Source: Qipengyuania seohaensis (GTDB taxonomy: Bacteria > Pseudomonadota > Alphaproteobacteria > Sphingomonadales > Sphingomonadaceae). Taken from it: 64,000 nt of DNA. Positions 1 through 8,592 of the stretch are shown in pieces; positions within the stretch are counted from its first letter, which is position 1, and the number at the start of each line of letters is the position of its first letter. The stretch covers positions 1,027,001 to 1,091,000 of the forward strand of contig NZ_CP024920.1 in assembly GCF_002795865.1 (NCBI RefSeq), read 5' to 3'. The notes beneath the pieces were generated by a model that was not told the origin of the DNA, did no database searches, and saw only the letters and a list, made by a program, of their open reading frames with translations. The translations under genes and the position numbers were made by a program.

Positions 1-134
1 GTCGCAACTTCGACGCGATGGTTTCGACCACTTCGAAGAACACCGAAGCCATGGTCAAGCTGGCCAACGAAGCTTTCGCTCCGCTTTCGAGCCGCTTCAG
101 CCTCGCTGCCGAAAAGGTCCGCAAGGCTGCCTAA
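1..134 (+). CDS. Phasin family protein, C-terminal fragment
   Basis: The first bases carry the last 43 codons of a gene whose start lies outside the window; reading starts at position 3 and ends at TAA 132-134. The peptide contains TEAMVKLANEAFAPLSSRF and ends in EKVRKAA, a helical, alanine- and lysine-rich tail typical of phasins, proteins that coat polyhydroxyalkanoate granules. A strong hairpin with a T-rich tail follows directly, so this is the end of a transcription unit. The family call rests on a short tail only. Confidence 0.6.
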   Translation, partial: RNFDAMVSTTSKNTEAMVKLANEAFAPLSSRFSLAAEKVRKAA

Positions 135-197
135 GGCAAACTGACTTCAATCCGCCGGGCTCTCTCTCCTCTCTCCCTCGCCCGGTGGTTGGACAGG

Positions 198-240
198 ACG
201 GGTCGGACGACATCACTGTCGTTCGGCCCGTTTCCTTTTT
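198..240 (+). terminator. Rho-independent terminator after the phasin gene
   Basis: Inverted repeat with arms at about 198-212 and 217-231 (ACGGG...GACGACA paired with TGTCGTT...CCCGT, minor mismatches), followed by TTTCCTTTTT. It lies 64 bases after the phasin stop codon. Confidence 0.8.
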
Positions 241-342
241 CGGTCCCAAGATGTCCGTTTCGACGTTTTCTTAACTCGCGACGGCGCAGGGGCTGACTGA
301 TGCCTTGCGATTTGGTGAAACGATACGATATTGCCGCTACCG

Positions 343-708
343 ATGATCGATTACACCGCCCTCCCCCCAATTCGCGCCGCCAATGGCGAGGATGACGACA
401 ACCGCGAGGGCGAAGGCCAGACCGGTCTCGCGACAAAGACCCGTACCAAGCCCAAGAAGCCGAGCCAGTACAAGGTCCTGCTGCTGAACGACGATTATAC
501 GCCGATGGAATTCGTCGTCATCGTGCTGAAGCGCTTCTTCCGCATGAACATGGAAGAGGCGACCCGCGTGATGCTGCACGTCCACCAGAAGGGTGTCGGC
601 GTCTGCGGCGTATTTCCGTATGAAGTGGCCGAGACCAAGGTGAACCAGGTGATGGATTTCGCGCGCGAGAACCAGCACCCGCTGCAGTGCACGCTGGAGA
701 AGGCCTGA
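343..708 (+). CDS. clpS: ATP-dependent Clp protease adaptor ClpS
   Basis: ClpS binds the N domain of ClpA and delivers N-end-rule substrates to ClpAP in the cytoplasm. The 121-residue product has a charged, disordered N-terminal third followed by the ClpS fold: [16 protein letters not shown] with the conserved Asn-Asp of the N-degron pocket, and [13 protein letters not shown] with the conserved histidine. ATG 343 is chosen; a TTG at 331 in frame would add four residues, and neither has a clear Shine-Dalgarno sequence. The gene stands alone between a terminator and lptF. The downstream aat gene at 16841 belongs to the same N-end rule pathway. Confidence 0.93.
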   Translation: MIDYTALPPIRAANGEDDDNREGEGQTGLATKTRTKPKKPSQYKVLLLNDDYTPMEFVVIVLKRFFRMNMEEATRVMLHVHQKGVGVCGVFPYEVAETKVNQVMDFARENQHPLQCTLEKA

Positions 709-797
709 TCGCCATCCCCTTTCTCGTTTCCGGTAGGGCATGACGCGCGGGTAATTTCTCGCTAGAGCCGCCCGAACGCCAAGAAACCGGAAACCGC

Positions 798-2033
798 GTG
801 CTCAACTTCCTTCCTGCCATCGACCGCTATATCTTCCGGCTGGTGATCGTGCCGATGCTGGGCGTATTCGCCCTCGCGGCATCGCTCCTGACCCTCGACA
901 AGATGCTGCGCCTGCTCGACTTCGTGGCGGTGGAAGGCGGACCGATCGGTGTCGTCTTCAAGATGCTGGCGACGCTCGTTCCCGAATATGCCAGCCTTGC
1001 GATTCCGCTTGGCCTGCTGCTGGGCATCCTGCTCGCCTTCCGCAAGCTCGCCACCACGAGCGAGCTGGACGTGTTCCGCGCAGTCGGTCTCAGCTACGGC
1101 CGCCTGCTGCGGGTGCCCTACATCATCACCATGGTCTTCATGGCCATCAATGTGGCGCTGGTCTTCTTCGTCCAGCCCGTCAGCCGCTTCACCTACGAGC
1201 GGCTCGAATACGAGCTTCGCTCCGGCGCTCTGGGGGCATCGATCAAGGTGGGAGAATTCACCACGCTCGCCGATCGCATGGCGCTGCGGATCGAGGAAAG
1301 CGAAGACGATGGCCGGCGGCTGATCGGAATCTTTGCGCGTGTTGCCAACGACAAGGGCCAGGTACTGTCGATCTCGGCGCGCGAGGGTTCATTCCTCGCC
1401 ACTACCGACGATCCCGACACGATCATCCTGCGCCTGACCGAGGGCACCATCGTCCAGGACACGGGCAACCAGACGCCCCGCGTCCTCACCTTCACACGCC
1501 ATGACCTGCCCATAGACTTGCCCGCGATCGAGGAATTCCGGGCGCGCGGCGAGGATGAACGCGAATACATCCTGCCCGAACTGCTGCGCGTCGGCTGGGC
1601 GGACAACCAGACCGAAACCAAGCGCGACGCCAGCCAGGCGAGCTTCAATTTCCGGCTGGTCGAGGTCGTAATGATGGCGCTGATGCCATTGCTCGCCGTG
1701 GCGCTTGGCATACCGCCCAAGCGATCGACCAGCGCGCTGGGCGTCTTCCTGTCGATCATCATGGTCGTCGCCTATCACAAGATAAACCAATACGGAGAGG
1801 ACGTGGCCGCGCTGGGCCTTGCCGACCCGATCCTCGCCCTATGGGGGCCATTCGTGATTTTCGCCGCGCTGATATTGTGGATGTACTGGCGCGTGGCCTT
1901 CGTGCCGGGCGGACAGGCAATCGGCGCGCTGGAGAACTGGTTCGCCAAGATTTCCAAGAAGATTGGCAAGCTCTTCAAACGCAAGCGCCGACACCATGTC
2001 CTTGCGGATGACGACCTGGCGGCGGAGGGCTGA
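798..2033 (+). CDS. lptF: LPS export ABC transporter permease LptF
   Basis: LptF pairs with LptG in the inner membrane to form the LptB2FG transporter that extracts lipopolysaccharide and passes it to the periplasmic bridge. The 411-residue product has the family layout: three N-terminal membrane segments (first near residues 10-35, then YASLAIPLGLLLGILLAF), a periplasmic beta-jellyroll in the middle, and three C-terminal membrane segments. It starts with GTG. It ends in a lysine/arginine-rich cytoplasmic tail (KKIGKLFKRKRRHH). The next gene, lptG, begins three bases after the stop, so the two are co-transcribed. Confidence 0.93.
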   Translation: MLNFLPAIDRYIFRLVIVPMLGVFALAASLLTLDKMLRLLDFVAVEGGPIGVVFKMLATLVPEYASLAIPLGLLLGILLAFRKLATTSELDVFRAVGLSYGRLLRVPYIITMVFMAINVALVFFVQPVSRFTYERLEYELRSGALGASIKVGEFTTLADRMALRIEESEDDGRRLIGIFARVANDKGQVLSISAREGSFLATTDDPDTIILRLTEGTIVQDTGNQTPRVLTFTRHDLPIDLPAIEEFRARGEDEREYILPELLRVGWADNQTETKRDASQASFNFRLVEVVMMALMPLLAVALGIPPKRSTSALGVFLSIIMVVAYHKINQYGEDVAALGLADPILALWGPFVIFAALILWMYWRVAFVPGGQAIGALENWFAKISKKIGKLFKRKRRHHVLADDDLAAEG

Positions 2034-2036
2034 TCG

Positions 2037-3134
2037 ATGCAACTCGACTTTTTCCCCTCGCGCACGCTGACGCTCTACCTCGCGAAGTTGTTCGTGGTCC
2101 GCATCCTGGCGGTACTGGTCATGCTCGTGCTCGTGCTGATGATGCTCGACCTGTTGTCGAACAGCGGCAAGATCCTGGCGGTTGACGGTAACGGGCAAGG
2201 CGAATTGCTGACCTATGCCAGCCTCAGGATACCGCAGCTTATCCAGCGTTTCCTGCCTTACTCGGTGCTCCTCGCGACGCTGATTTCGCTGGTTACGCTC
2301 AACCAGAACAGCGAAGTTATCGCGATGAAGGCGGCCGGATTGTCGGCTCACCAAGTCCTCGCCCCGCTGCTGCTGACGGCGCTGGTCGTTGCAGCGTTCA
2401 GCTTCGTCTTCAACGAACGTCTGGTGACCCGCGCGACGGCCACCCTCAAGGCTTGGGAGGCGGCCGAATACGGGCCCATTCCCGAAGAATCCAATGTGCG
2501 AGCCAACGTCTACCTGACCGATGGCGAGAACGTGATGACTGCGGCCCAGCTGGCGGGGCAAGGCAATGCCATCGCCATGCGCAAGGTTACCTTTTACCGC
2601 CGCAACGCAGACGGCGCGATCCTCGAACAGATCGTAGCCGACCGCGCCACCTACGCGGCACCGGGCTGGAAGCTGGAAGATGTCCAGCGCTTCGAGGTCG
2701 CCACGGCCAATTACGCGACGAGCGACGAGATCGTGGTGGGTGAAGGCCTCACCCCCGACCAGATCGATCTTGCCAGAATCGATCCCGATGCGGTGCCCTT
2801 CTGGGAGCTGGGGCCGACCATCGATGCTTATGAAGAAGCCGGCAGGCGCACGGGTGAAATGCGCGCCAAGTGGTGGCACAAGCTGTCCGGCCCGCTGTCG
2901 TCCTTTCTCATGCCGCTGCTCGGCGCAGTGGCCGCTTTCGGACTGGCGCGATCGGGCCAGCTTTTCGTGCGCGCCCTGATCGGCATGGCGCTGGGCTTTG
3001 CCTATTTCGTGGTCGACAATGCCGCGCTGGCAATGGGCAATTTCGGTGGTTACCCGCCCTTCCTCGCGGCATGGGCGCCGTTCTTCCTGTTCCTCCTGAT
3101 CGGTGAAACCGTCCTGATCCGGACCGAGGAATGA
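2037..3134 (+). CDS. lptG: LPS export ABC transporter permease LptG
   Basis: Second transmembrane subunit of the LptB2FG lipopolysaccharide exporter. The 365 residues show the YjgP/YjgQ family layout, with membrane segments near residues 12-35, 60-80 and 98-118, a periplasmic domain of roughly 150 residues, and a C-terminal membrane block (PLSSFLMPLLGAVAAFGLA, FAYFVVDNAALAMGNFGG). It lies three bases after lptF, and its stop overlaps the start of the following acetyltransferase in an ATGA arrangement. Assignment of F versus G follows the usual gene order and cannot be separated further by eye. Confidence 0.92.
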   Translation: MQLDFFPSRTLTLYLAKLFVVRILAVLVMLVLVLMMLDLLSNSGKILAVDGNGQGELLTYASLRIPQLIQRFLPYSVLLATLISLVTLNQNSEVIAMKAAGLSAHQVLAPLLLTALVVAAFSFVFNERLVTRATATLKAWEAAEYGPIPEESNVRANVYLTDGENVMTAAQLAGQGNAIAMRKVTFYRRNADGAILEQIVADRATYAAPGWKLEDVQRFEVATANYATSDEIVVGEGLTPDQIDLARIDPDAVPFWELGPTIDAYEEAGRRTGEMRAKWWHKLSGPLSSFLMPLLGAVAAFGLARSGQLFVRALIGMALGFAYFVVDNAALAMGNFGGYPPFLAAWAPFFLFLLIGETVLIRTEE

Positions 3135-3649
3135 CCGGCTGGAGCATCCGGCTCGCTAAGCCGGAAGATGCCGAGCACCTGCCGGCGATCGAAAGCGCGG
3201 CAGGCAGGCTCTTCCTGGAAGTGGACGGCCTGTCCGGCATAGCCGGCATGGACCCGATCCCGGCGGACGCGCAGCGCGCCATGATCCGCAAGGGTCATTG
3301 CCTGGTGGCTGAAAGCGACGGGCGCGTCGTCGGTTTCCTGTCCACCCAGCCGCACCGCCGCGAACTGCACATACGCGAGCTTTCCGTTCATCCCGACATG
3401 CAGGGGCGGGGGATCGGTGCGGTGCTGCTGCGGGCTATCGGCGTCGATGCCCTCAACAGCGGGTTTGCCGCGCTCACGCTAACGACCTTTACCGACGTCG
3501 CGTGGAACGCGCCCTTCTATGCACGGCTGGGTTTCGAGACGGTCGAGGACCTAGATGCCCATCCGCGCTTGAAAGCCGATATCGAGCAAGAGGTCGCGCA
3601 CGGCCTCCCGCGTGAGCGCCGCTGCGCGATGATCAGGTTTTTAAGCTGA
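3131..3649 (+). CDS. GNAT family N-acetyltransferase
   Basis: The 172-residue protein has the GNAT fold signatures: an N-terminal WSIRLAKPEDAEHLPAIE strand-helix, and the acetyl-CoA pyrophosphate loop in HPDMQGRGIGAVLLRAI (QGRGIG). The C-terminal PFYARLGFETVEDL is the usual beta-bulge region. It starts within the lptG stop codon (ATGA), so it is translationally coupled to the LPS export genes; whether it acts on an envelope substrate is unknown. It converges on the desaturase gene with a six-base gap. The substrate cannot be told from sequence. Confidence 0.85.
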   Translation: MTGWSIRLAKPEDAEHLPAIESAAGRLFLEVDGLSGIAGMDPIPADAQRAMIRKGHCLVAESDGRVVGFLSTQPHRRELHIRELSVHPDMQGRGIGAVLLRAIGVDALNSGFAALTLTTFTDVAWNAPFYARLGFETVEDLDAHPRLKADIEQEVAHGLPRERRCAMIRFLS

Positions 3650-3655
3650 GGGCAC

Positions 3656-4750
3656 TCAGCCCTTGCGGCCACCCATCGTGCTGCGGGCAATGCGCGCAAC
3701 CAGCACGCCCATCCCGGCGTGGTTCGCACCGTGATAGGTCGATTCCGTGCCCAGTTCGCGCACGAGGCGGCGGTGCGCCTCGGGCAGCGAGTGGTAGGGC
3801 ATCGAAGGCATAAGGTGATGCAGCGCGTGATAGCGCAGGCCCACCGGGGCCCAGATTTCGGCGACAACGCCTGGCGGCGGCACATTCACGCTGTCGAGGA
3901 ACTGCGCGGTCACGGTCATCGCCTCGCCCTCGTTCTCCCACAAATGCGCGACGAGTGTGCGCAACTGGTTGAGGAGCGCGACGACGGATGCAACGCCCAG
4001 TGCGAAGAGGAGCGGCTTCCAGCCGAAGGCGAAGACGCTGCCGACCAGCATCCACGACCAGACGAACCCGCCCAGCTCCAGCAGCATGACCCGCGGACGC
4101 AGGTCGCCTTCGGGCGGGCGACGGCGGAATTCCGGATTGATCGCCAGCGCGCTGGCACGCTGCCAGGTCAGGCGGCGGATCGGCGGGATGATCGCGCCCA
4201 GCGGCACCAGCACCGCAAAGCGGAACAGCAGGGCCACTGGCGCAAGGATTGCGACAATGACGAACAGCGGCAGGCTCCACGGCTTCATCAGGGCGAGCGG
4301 GAGATACTCCGGATCCTCTACCGTGCCGTATTGCGTGCGCTTGTGGTGCAGCGTGTGAACCTGCTCATACATAAAGGACGGCGTCAGCATGGGAATGCCG
4401 ACCAGCGCGTTCCACGCTCCGCGAAAACCGGGCAATGCCCCGTTCCGGAAGTGCGAGATCTCGTGGATGAACAGAAGTGCGCGATAAAGCGCCAGCACCG
4501 ACACGATCGACAGAGCGACCGCCAGCGCAGTGCTTTGCGTCAGGATGGCACCGGCGAGCGACGCGTAACCCAGCAAGGCCGAGCCGACCATGTCGGTCCA
4601 GTAGATCGAAGCACGGTGTTCGGCGATATCCTTGGTCAAATCGCGCGCACCGCGAAGCATCGCCTTGTCGTCGGCGATTTGCGAATGCCAGCCGCGCATA
4701 TCGCGCGAAGGCGCAGGATTTGCAGCAGGAATGGTCTGTTCAGCGTTCAT
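3656..4750 (-). CDS. Fatty acid desaturase, membrane di-iron type
   Basis: Membrane-bound desaturase or hydroxylase of the FA_desaturase family. Three histidine boxes that hold the two irons are visible: HEISH (residues 96-100), HTLHH (132-136) and HALHH near residue 310. Hydrophobic membrane segments lie around residues 55-92, 155-190 and 225-265. The 364-residue length is normal. It is transcribed away from the next gene and converges with the GNAT gene. The likely role is introducing double bonds into membrane acyl chains; a carotenoid or sphingolipid substrate is also possible. Confidence 0.88.
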   Translation of the reverse strand: MNAEQTIPAANPAPSRDMRGWHSQIADDKAMLRGARDLTKDIAEHRASIYWTDMVGSALLGYASLAGAILTQSTALAVALSIVSVLALYRALLFIHEISHFRNGALPGFRGAWNALVGIPMLTPSFMYEQVHTLHHKRTQYGTVEDPEYLPLALMKPWSLPLFVIVAILAPVALLFRFAVLVPLGAIIPPIRRLTWQRASALAINPEFRRRPPEGDLRPRVMLLELGGFVWSWMLVGSVFAFGWKPLLFALGVASVVALLNQLRTLVAHLWENEGEAMTVTAQFLDSVNVPPPGVVAEIWAPVGLRYHALHHLMPSMPYHSLPEAHRRLVRELGTESTYHGANHAGMGVLVARIARSTMGGRKG

Positions 4751-4897
4751 GGTCGTTTCCTGGGGGGAGCCTTAGTGGATCGGCGCGAAAAATGACAGTC
4801 TCGGGTCTCGATCATAGTGATCGACCGCGCGCGATTCCTTGACAAAGATCATATGCCATACGCAGGGCTAACCCCGGCTGAACAAGGGAAGTGCTGC

Positions 4898-6055
4898 GTG
4901 GCTGACCAGAATATCGTGATCGTAGAGGCAAATGACAAGAAAGGGCGCGCTGCCTTCGTCGACCTCGGAAGGGAATTTGCCGCACGGGAGCCGCATTTCG
5001 TTCCGCAATTGCGTTCCGAGCAGCTCGAGCTTGTAAACCCGGCGAAGAACCCATTCTTCGAGCACGCCGACGTTCAGCTATATATTGCTCTGCGTGGCGG
5101 TAAGCCGGTCGGGCGTATTTCAGCGCATATCGACCACCTCGCCCTCGAATTGCCGACGGAGCAGGGGATGGGTCCCGGGACTGGCCTCTTCGGCTATTTC
5201 GATGCCGAAGACGAAGCCGTAGCCGCCGCCCTATTCGCAAAGGCAGAGGACTGGCTGCGGTCGCGCGGCATGACGCGCGTCCTCGGCCCGATCTCCCTGT
5301 CGATCTGGGAAGAACCGGGCCTGCTCGTCATCGGACAGAGCCACCCCCCCATGATCATGATGGGACACCATCCGGCGCATTATGCGCAGTGGATCGAACG
5401 GTCCGGCTACGGCGAAGCCAAGCGCCTCCTGACCTATGACCTCGACGTACAGCAGGAATTTCCGCCGCTGATCCGCCGCATCGTGAAATCCGGCGAACGC
5501 AACGAGCGTATCCATGTGCGCAAGGTCGACAAGAAAAAGTGGGACGAGGAAGTCGAGACGATCCTGCACATCCTCAACGATGCATGGTCGAAGAACTGGG
5601 GCTTCATCCCTTTCACCGAAGCCGAGATCGAGCAGGCCGGAAAGAAGCTGAAGCCGATCATCCACGAAGACCTCAACATGATCGCCGAACTGGACGGCAA
5701 GCCGGTCGCATTCATGCTCACCTTCCCCGACATCAACCGTCCCCTGAAGGAAATCGGAGGCAAGCTTTTGCCCTTCGGCTGGTTCAAGCTGCTGCGCTGG
5801 CTGAAGAAGCCCAAGCAGGCGGACATGCGCGTGCCCTTGATGGGTGTCCTCAAGGAACTGCACAATTCGCGGCTCGCCAGCCAGCTTGCTTTCATGATGA
5901 TCAGCGAAATCCGCGATATCGCTGCGACCAAATACAAGGCTCGCCGCGGCGAGATCGGCTGGATCCTCGATGACAACCAGGGGATGAAAGCAATCGCGGA
6001 CGCAATCGACAGCCGGGTTAATCGCGAATACGTAGTGTACGAGAAGACCCTGTAG
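4898..6055 (+). CDS. Large acetyltransferase-like protein of unknown substrate
   Basis: A 385-residue protein with GNAT-like folds. Several tracts are recognisable from a family of conserved hypothetical proteins in proteobacteria: REPHFVPQLRSEQLELVNP near the N-terminus, RVLGPISLSIWEEPGLLV, and KYKARRGEIGWILDDNQGM near the C-terminus. GTG 4898 is preferred because AAGGGAA precedes it at good spacing; a longer frame reaches back to 4817 but lacks a ribosome site. It is monocistronic, between a divergent desaturase and a response regulator. The substrate is unknown. Confidence 0.75.
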   Translation: MADQNIVIVEANDKKGRAAFVDLGREFAAREPHFVPQLRSEQLELVNPAKNPFFEHADVQLYIALRGGKPVGRISAHIDHLALELPTEQGMGPGTGLFGYFDAEDEAVAAALFAKAEDWLRSRGMTRVLGPISLSIWEEPGLLVIGQSHPPMIMMGHHPAHYAQWIERSGYGEAKRLLTYDLDVQQEFPPLIRRIVKSGERNERIHVRKVDKKKWDEEVETILHILNDAWSKNWGFIPFTEAEIEQAGKKLKPIIHEDLNMIAELDGKPVAFMLTFPDINRPLKEIGGKLLPFGWFKLLRWLKKPKQADMRVPLMGVLKELHNSRLASQLAFMMISEIRDIAATKYKARRGEIGWILDDNQGMKAIADAIDSRVNREYVVYEKTL

Positions 6056-6210
6056 CCCCAAATCCGTTGCCCCGAAGCAACGCCGCGTTCGAATGTGTGG
6101 CCGGTGGGAACCGGTTGGCCGTTACTGCCTTTCGAAAGTAGGTGCCGAATAAACGGACCTTTCTATCGGGATCGAACACCATCGCACGCGCTTCATCTTC
6201 CGTTTGCAAA

Positions 6211-6612
6211 ATGCCCGAGCATGTCCTTGTCGTCGAGGACGAGGCAATTCTTGGCGTAATGCTCGAAGATGCTCTCCAGGCGGCGGGTGTGAAGCAGGTG
6301 GATATCTGTTCGACAACCGAGACGGCCCTTGAGGCGCTACGCCGCAAGCGGCCTGACGCCATCGTACTCGACGTGCATCTCGCCGACCGCGACGACGGCT
6401 GGGCAATTGCAGAACTTGTCAGGGAATTGGGGCCGGATAGCCCCCGGATCATTTTCTCTACCGGTCAGCCCGAAGACATTCCTGAACACATCGCGGAAAT
6501 GGGAAGCGTTCTCGAAAAGCCTTACGATCCCGCAGTCCTGGTCGATGTGCTGTGCCAGCCCGAAAAGCGCGGCATGATTTCGCGTCTGCGCGGGGCGCTG
6601 CGCCCAGGCTGA
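6211..6612 (+). CDS. Single-domain response regulator
   Basis: A stand-alone receiver of 133 residues without an output domain. It shows the acid pair in HVLVVEDEAILGVML, the phosphoacceptor in IVLDVHLADRDDGW, and the switch threonine and lysine in IIFSTGQPED and VLEKPYDP. The tract IIFSTGQ is a degenerate version of the FATGUY motif found in receivers that work with HWE kinases in alphaproteobacteria. ATG 6211 is chosen because the conserved fold begins there. It stands about 1 kb before phyR, so a modulating role in the general stress phosphorelay is possible but not shown. Confidence 0.85.
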   Translation: MPEHVLVVEDEAILGVMLEDALQAAGVKQVDICSTTETALEALRRKRPDAIVLDVHLADRDDGWAIAELVRELGPDSPRIIFSTGQPEDIPEHIAEMGSVLEKPYDPAVLVDVLCQPEKRGMISRLRGALRPG

Positions 6613-6672
6613 GCACTGCCGTGAGGCAAGCGAAGCAGGCCCCACTTCCTTCAATTCTATAGCGACAAGAAA

Positions 6673-6705
6673 AAAGGCCTCCGCTCTCTTGGAGCGAAGG
6701 CCTTT
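6673..6705. terminator. Bidirectional terminator hairpin
   Basis: Inverted repeat AAAGGCCTCCGCTC / GGAGCGAAGGCCTTT with one mismatch and a short loop. It has an A-run on the left and T-residues at the right arm, and lies between the response regulator and the converging FNR-like gene. Confidence 0.75.
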
Positions 6706-6827
6706 CGGGATCGTATCACCAGCCGCTTGGACGGGAGGGGGGTCTCGGCGGTGACATAGTAGAAATGTCTCGACCGGAATGGGGTTCCCTGCCCCGCAAA
6801 AATTTTTTGAATTTTTTTCGATCCTGT

Positions 6828-7574
6828 TCAGACGAACGGTCGCTGCCCCTTTTCCGACCGCTCGAAACTGGCGTATTTCGCGGCGGCATCCATGTCAGGA
6901 ACGCAGATTTCGCGGGAGCTCCACTGGACCAGACCGTCGCGGTCGAGCGATTTGATCGTTCGGTTCGTATGGACCAGGGACAATCCCAGCATATCCGCGA
7001 TCTGCGATTGGGTTATGGCCATCGAAAGCTTGTTGCCGTCGCGCGCGATGCCTGTGGCCAGTGCCCGGTCGAGAAGCCAGGCAGCCAGGTAAACGACGCG
7101 CTCGCGCGCGCTGCGTTGCCCGAGGGAGACGATATGTCCCTCCAGCGCGTTTTCTTCCTTGGCGGCGAGCCAGGTGATATCGAAACCGAGGCGTGGGTGT
7201 TCCCTGATCAGGTGCACGAAATCGTTGCGACGGAACCGGCAAAGGCGAAGCGGAAGGACGGCTTCGACCGAATGGCTCAGCGCTTCGTCGAATGCGCCCT
7301 GCAAGCCGACGAGATCGCCCGGGAACATGAAATTGATGATCTGGCGGCGACCATCTTCAAGTTCGAGATAGCGAATGGCCACGCCGTCGAGGATGGTGAA
7401 AAGATGGTCGGTTTCCTCACCTTCCTTCAAGACGATGTCGCCTCGCTCGAAGCTGACTTCCGCCTGCTTGACCGATTGCATGTATTCTTGCTGCGCAGCA
7501 TCTAGCGGTCGCAGCCCGGGGCAGCTCTGCAGGGGGCATTCCTGGCAAGCATAGGGCTCAGCAATCTCGAACAT
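6828..7574 (-). CDS. Crp/Fnr family regulator with FNR-like cysteines
   Basis: A 248-residue transcription factor with an N-terminal cyclic-nucleotide-binding-type beta roll (VKQAEVSFERGDIVLKEGEE onward), a dimerisation helix, and a C-terminal winged HTH (ITQSQIADMLGLSLVHTNRT). Cysteines at 10, 13, 18 and 112 mirror C20, C23, C29 and C122 of E. coli FNR, which hold the oxygen-sensitive [4Fe-4S] cluster, so oxygen sensing is likely. ATG 7574 is chosen because GAGGGGG precedes it at six bases. It is divergent from phyR and shares a 143-base control region with it. Confidence 0.9.
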   Translation of the reverse strand: MFEIAEPYACQECPLQSCPGLRPLDAAQQEYMQSVKQAEVSFERGDIVLKEGEETDHLFTILDGVAIRYLELEDGRRQIINFMFPGDLVGLQGAFDEALSHSVEAVLPLRLCRFRRNDFVHLIREHPRLGFDITWLAAKEENALEGHIVSLGQRSARERVVYLAAWLLDRALATGIARDGNKLSMAITQSQIADMLGLSLVHTNRTIKSLDRDGLVQWSSREICVPDMDAAAKYASFERSEKGQRPFV

Positions 7575-7663
7575 TCGCACCCCCTCGTTAACCCTCTCGA
7601 AGACCAACCTCGTCGCTGCGATTGAAACATTTGTCAAACAAGATGATTTCGGGAGCCAAGCGA

Positions 7664-7688
7664 GGAACCGTTCGCTCGGCGGCGCGTT
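7664..7688 (+). promoter_or_regulatory. EcfG-type promoter of phyR
   Basis: GGAAC at 7664-7668 and CGTT at 7685-7688 with a 16-base spacer match the known GGAAC-N16-17-CGTT consensus of alphaproteobacterial EcfG sigma factors. It ends 29 bases before the phyR start, implying autoregulation of the stress response. Confidence 0.85.
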
Positions 7689-7717
7689 CAATGCGCGCAA
7701 ACCACGGAAGGGGTTAT

Positions 7718-8506
7718 ATGTCGCTTGGTGACCAAATCGCGAAAAACTTGCCTTACCTGCGCCGCTATGCGCGGGCACTGACCGGATCTCAGGCTACCGG
7801 TGATGCGTTCGTACGCGCAACCTTGGAGGCTGCTCTGGCCGACGACGATCTGAAGGCATCGCTGGAGGGTGGTCGCGTCCCTCTCTATCGTGCTTTCAAC
7901 AAGGTCTGGTCCAGCGCTTACCTGGACGTTCAGGAGCCGTCCGATGGCGATCACGAAAGTGCCGCACAGGATCGCCTGAAATCCATCACCCCCATGAACC
8001 GGCAGGCTCTGCTTCTGACCACGCTCGAAGATTTCTCCGTCGAACAGGCGAGCGAGATCATGGAAGTCGAGCCATCCGAAATCGAGAGCCTGGTCCAGGA
8101 AGCGGTCAGCGAAATCGACCGTGAAAGTTCGACCAGCGTCCTCATCATCGAGGACGAACCGCTCATTTCGATGCAACTGGAAGATCTGGTCACGTCGCTG
8201 GGTCACGAGGTTTGCGGCACCGCTGCGACCCGTACACAGGCTCAGGAAGTTGTCGCTCAGAAGACACCCGGACTGGTGCTTGCCGACATCCAGCTGGCAG
8301 ACGGCTCATCGGGTCTCGATGCAGTCGACGACATTCTGGCTATCGACAGTGTCCCGGTGATCTTCATCACCGCCTATCCCGAGCGCCTGCTGACTGGCGA
8401 TCGTCCTGAACCGACGTATCTCGTGACCAAGCCGTTCCAGGAGCAGACTGTCCGGGCTGCCATCAGCCAGGCACTCTTCTTCGGGTCCAGCCGCCCGCTG
8501 GGTTAA
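7718..8506 (+). CDS. phyR: PhyR, anti-anti-sigma response regulator of the general stress response
   Basis: PhyR has a sigma-like N-terminal domain (residues about 1-130) that captures NepR once the C-terminal receiver (about 140-262) is phosphorylated, freeing EcfG. In this 262-residue protein the receiver shows VLIIEDEPLI, phosphoacceptor D190 in LVLADIQLADGSSG, VIFITAYPE and VTKPF. The sigma-like part lacks a working -10 binding region, as usual. ATG 7718 follows GGAAGGGG at good spacing and leaves a leader of about 20 bases from the EcfG promoter. A strong terminator follows. Confidence 0.96.
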   Translation: MSLGDQIAKNLPYLRRYARALTGSQATGDAFVRATLEAALADDDLKASLEGGRVPLYRAFNKVWSSAYLDVQEPSDGDHESAAQDRLKSITPMNRQALLLTTLEDFSVEQASEIMEVEPSEIESLVQEAVSEIDRESSTSVLIIEDEPLISMQLEDLVTSLGHEVCGTAATRTQAQEVVAQKTPGLVLADIQLADGSSGLDAVDDILAIDSVPVIFITAYPERLLTGDRPEPTYLVTKPFQEQTVRAAISQALFFGSSRPLG

Positions 8507-8524
8507 TCGGTCCCTCAAATCAAG

Positions 8525-8560
8525 AACGCCGCCCGGACCCAGGTCCCGGCGGCGTTTTTG
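8525..8560 (+). terminator. Rho-independent terminator after phyR
   Basis: GAACGCCGCC...GGACC / GGTCC...GGCGGCGTT hairpin followed by TTTTTGTTTG, 19 bases after the phyR stop codon. It also faces the converging kinase gene. Confidence 0.88.
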
Positions 8561-8592
8561 TTTGTTTGACTCAGGAGCCCCCAGGGGAGAGC

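Noticed and set aside
1839..2879. 346-codon minus-strand frame across lptF-lptG
   Set aside because: It spans two clear permease genes, has no recognisable motif and no start signal.
6765..7505. 246-codon plus-strand frame opposite the FNR-like gene
   Set aside because: The minus-strand protein has all family motifs; the plus-strand translation has none.
7626..7641. Possible FNR box TTGA-N8-TCAA between the FNR-like gene and phyR
   Set aside because: The spacing between half sites is eight bases rather than the six of the TTGAT-N4-ATCAA consensus, so it is not listed as a site.
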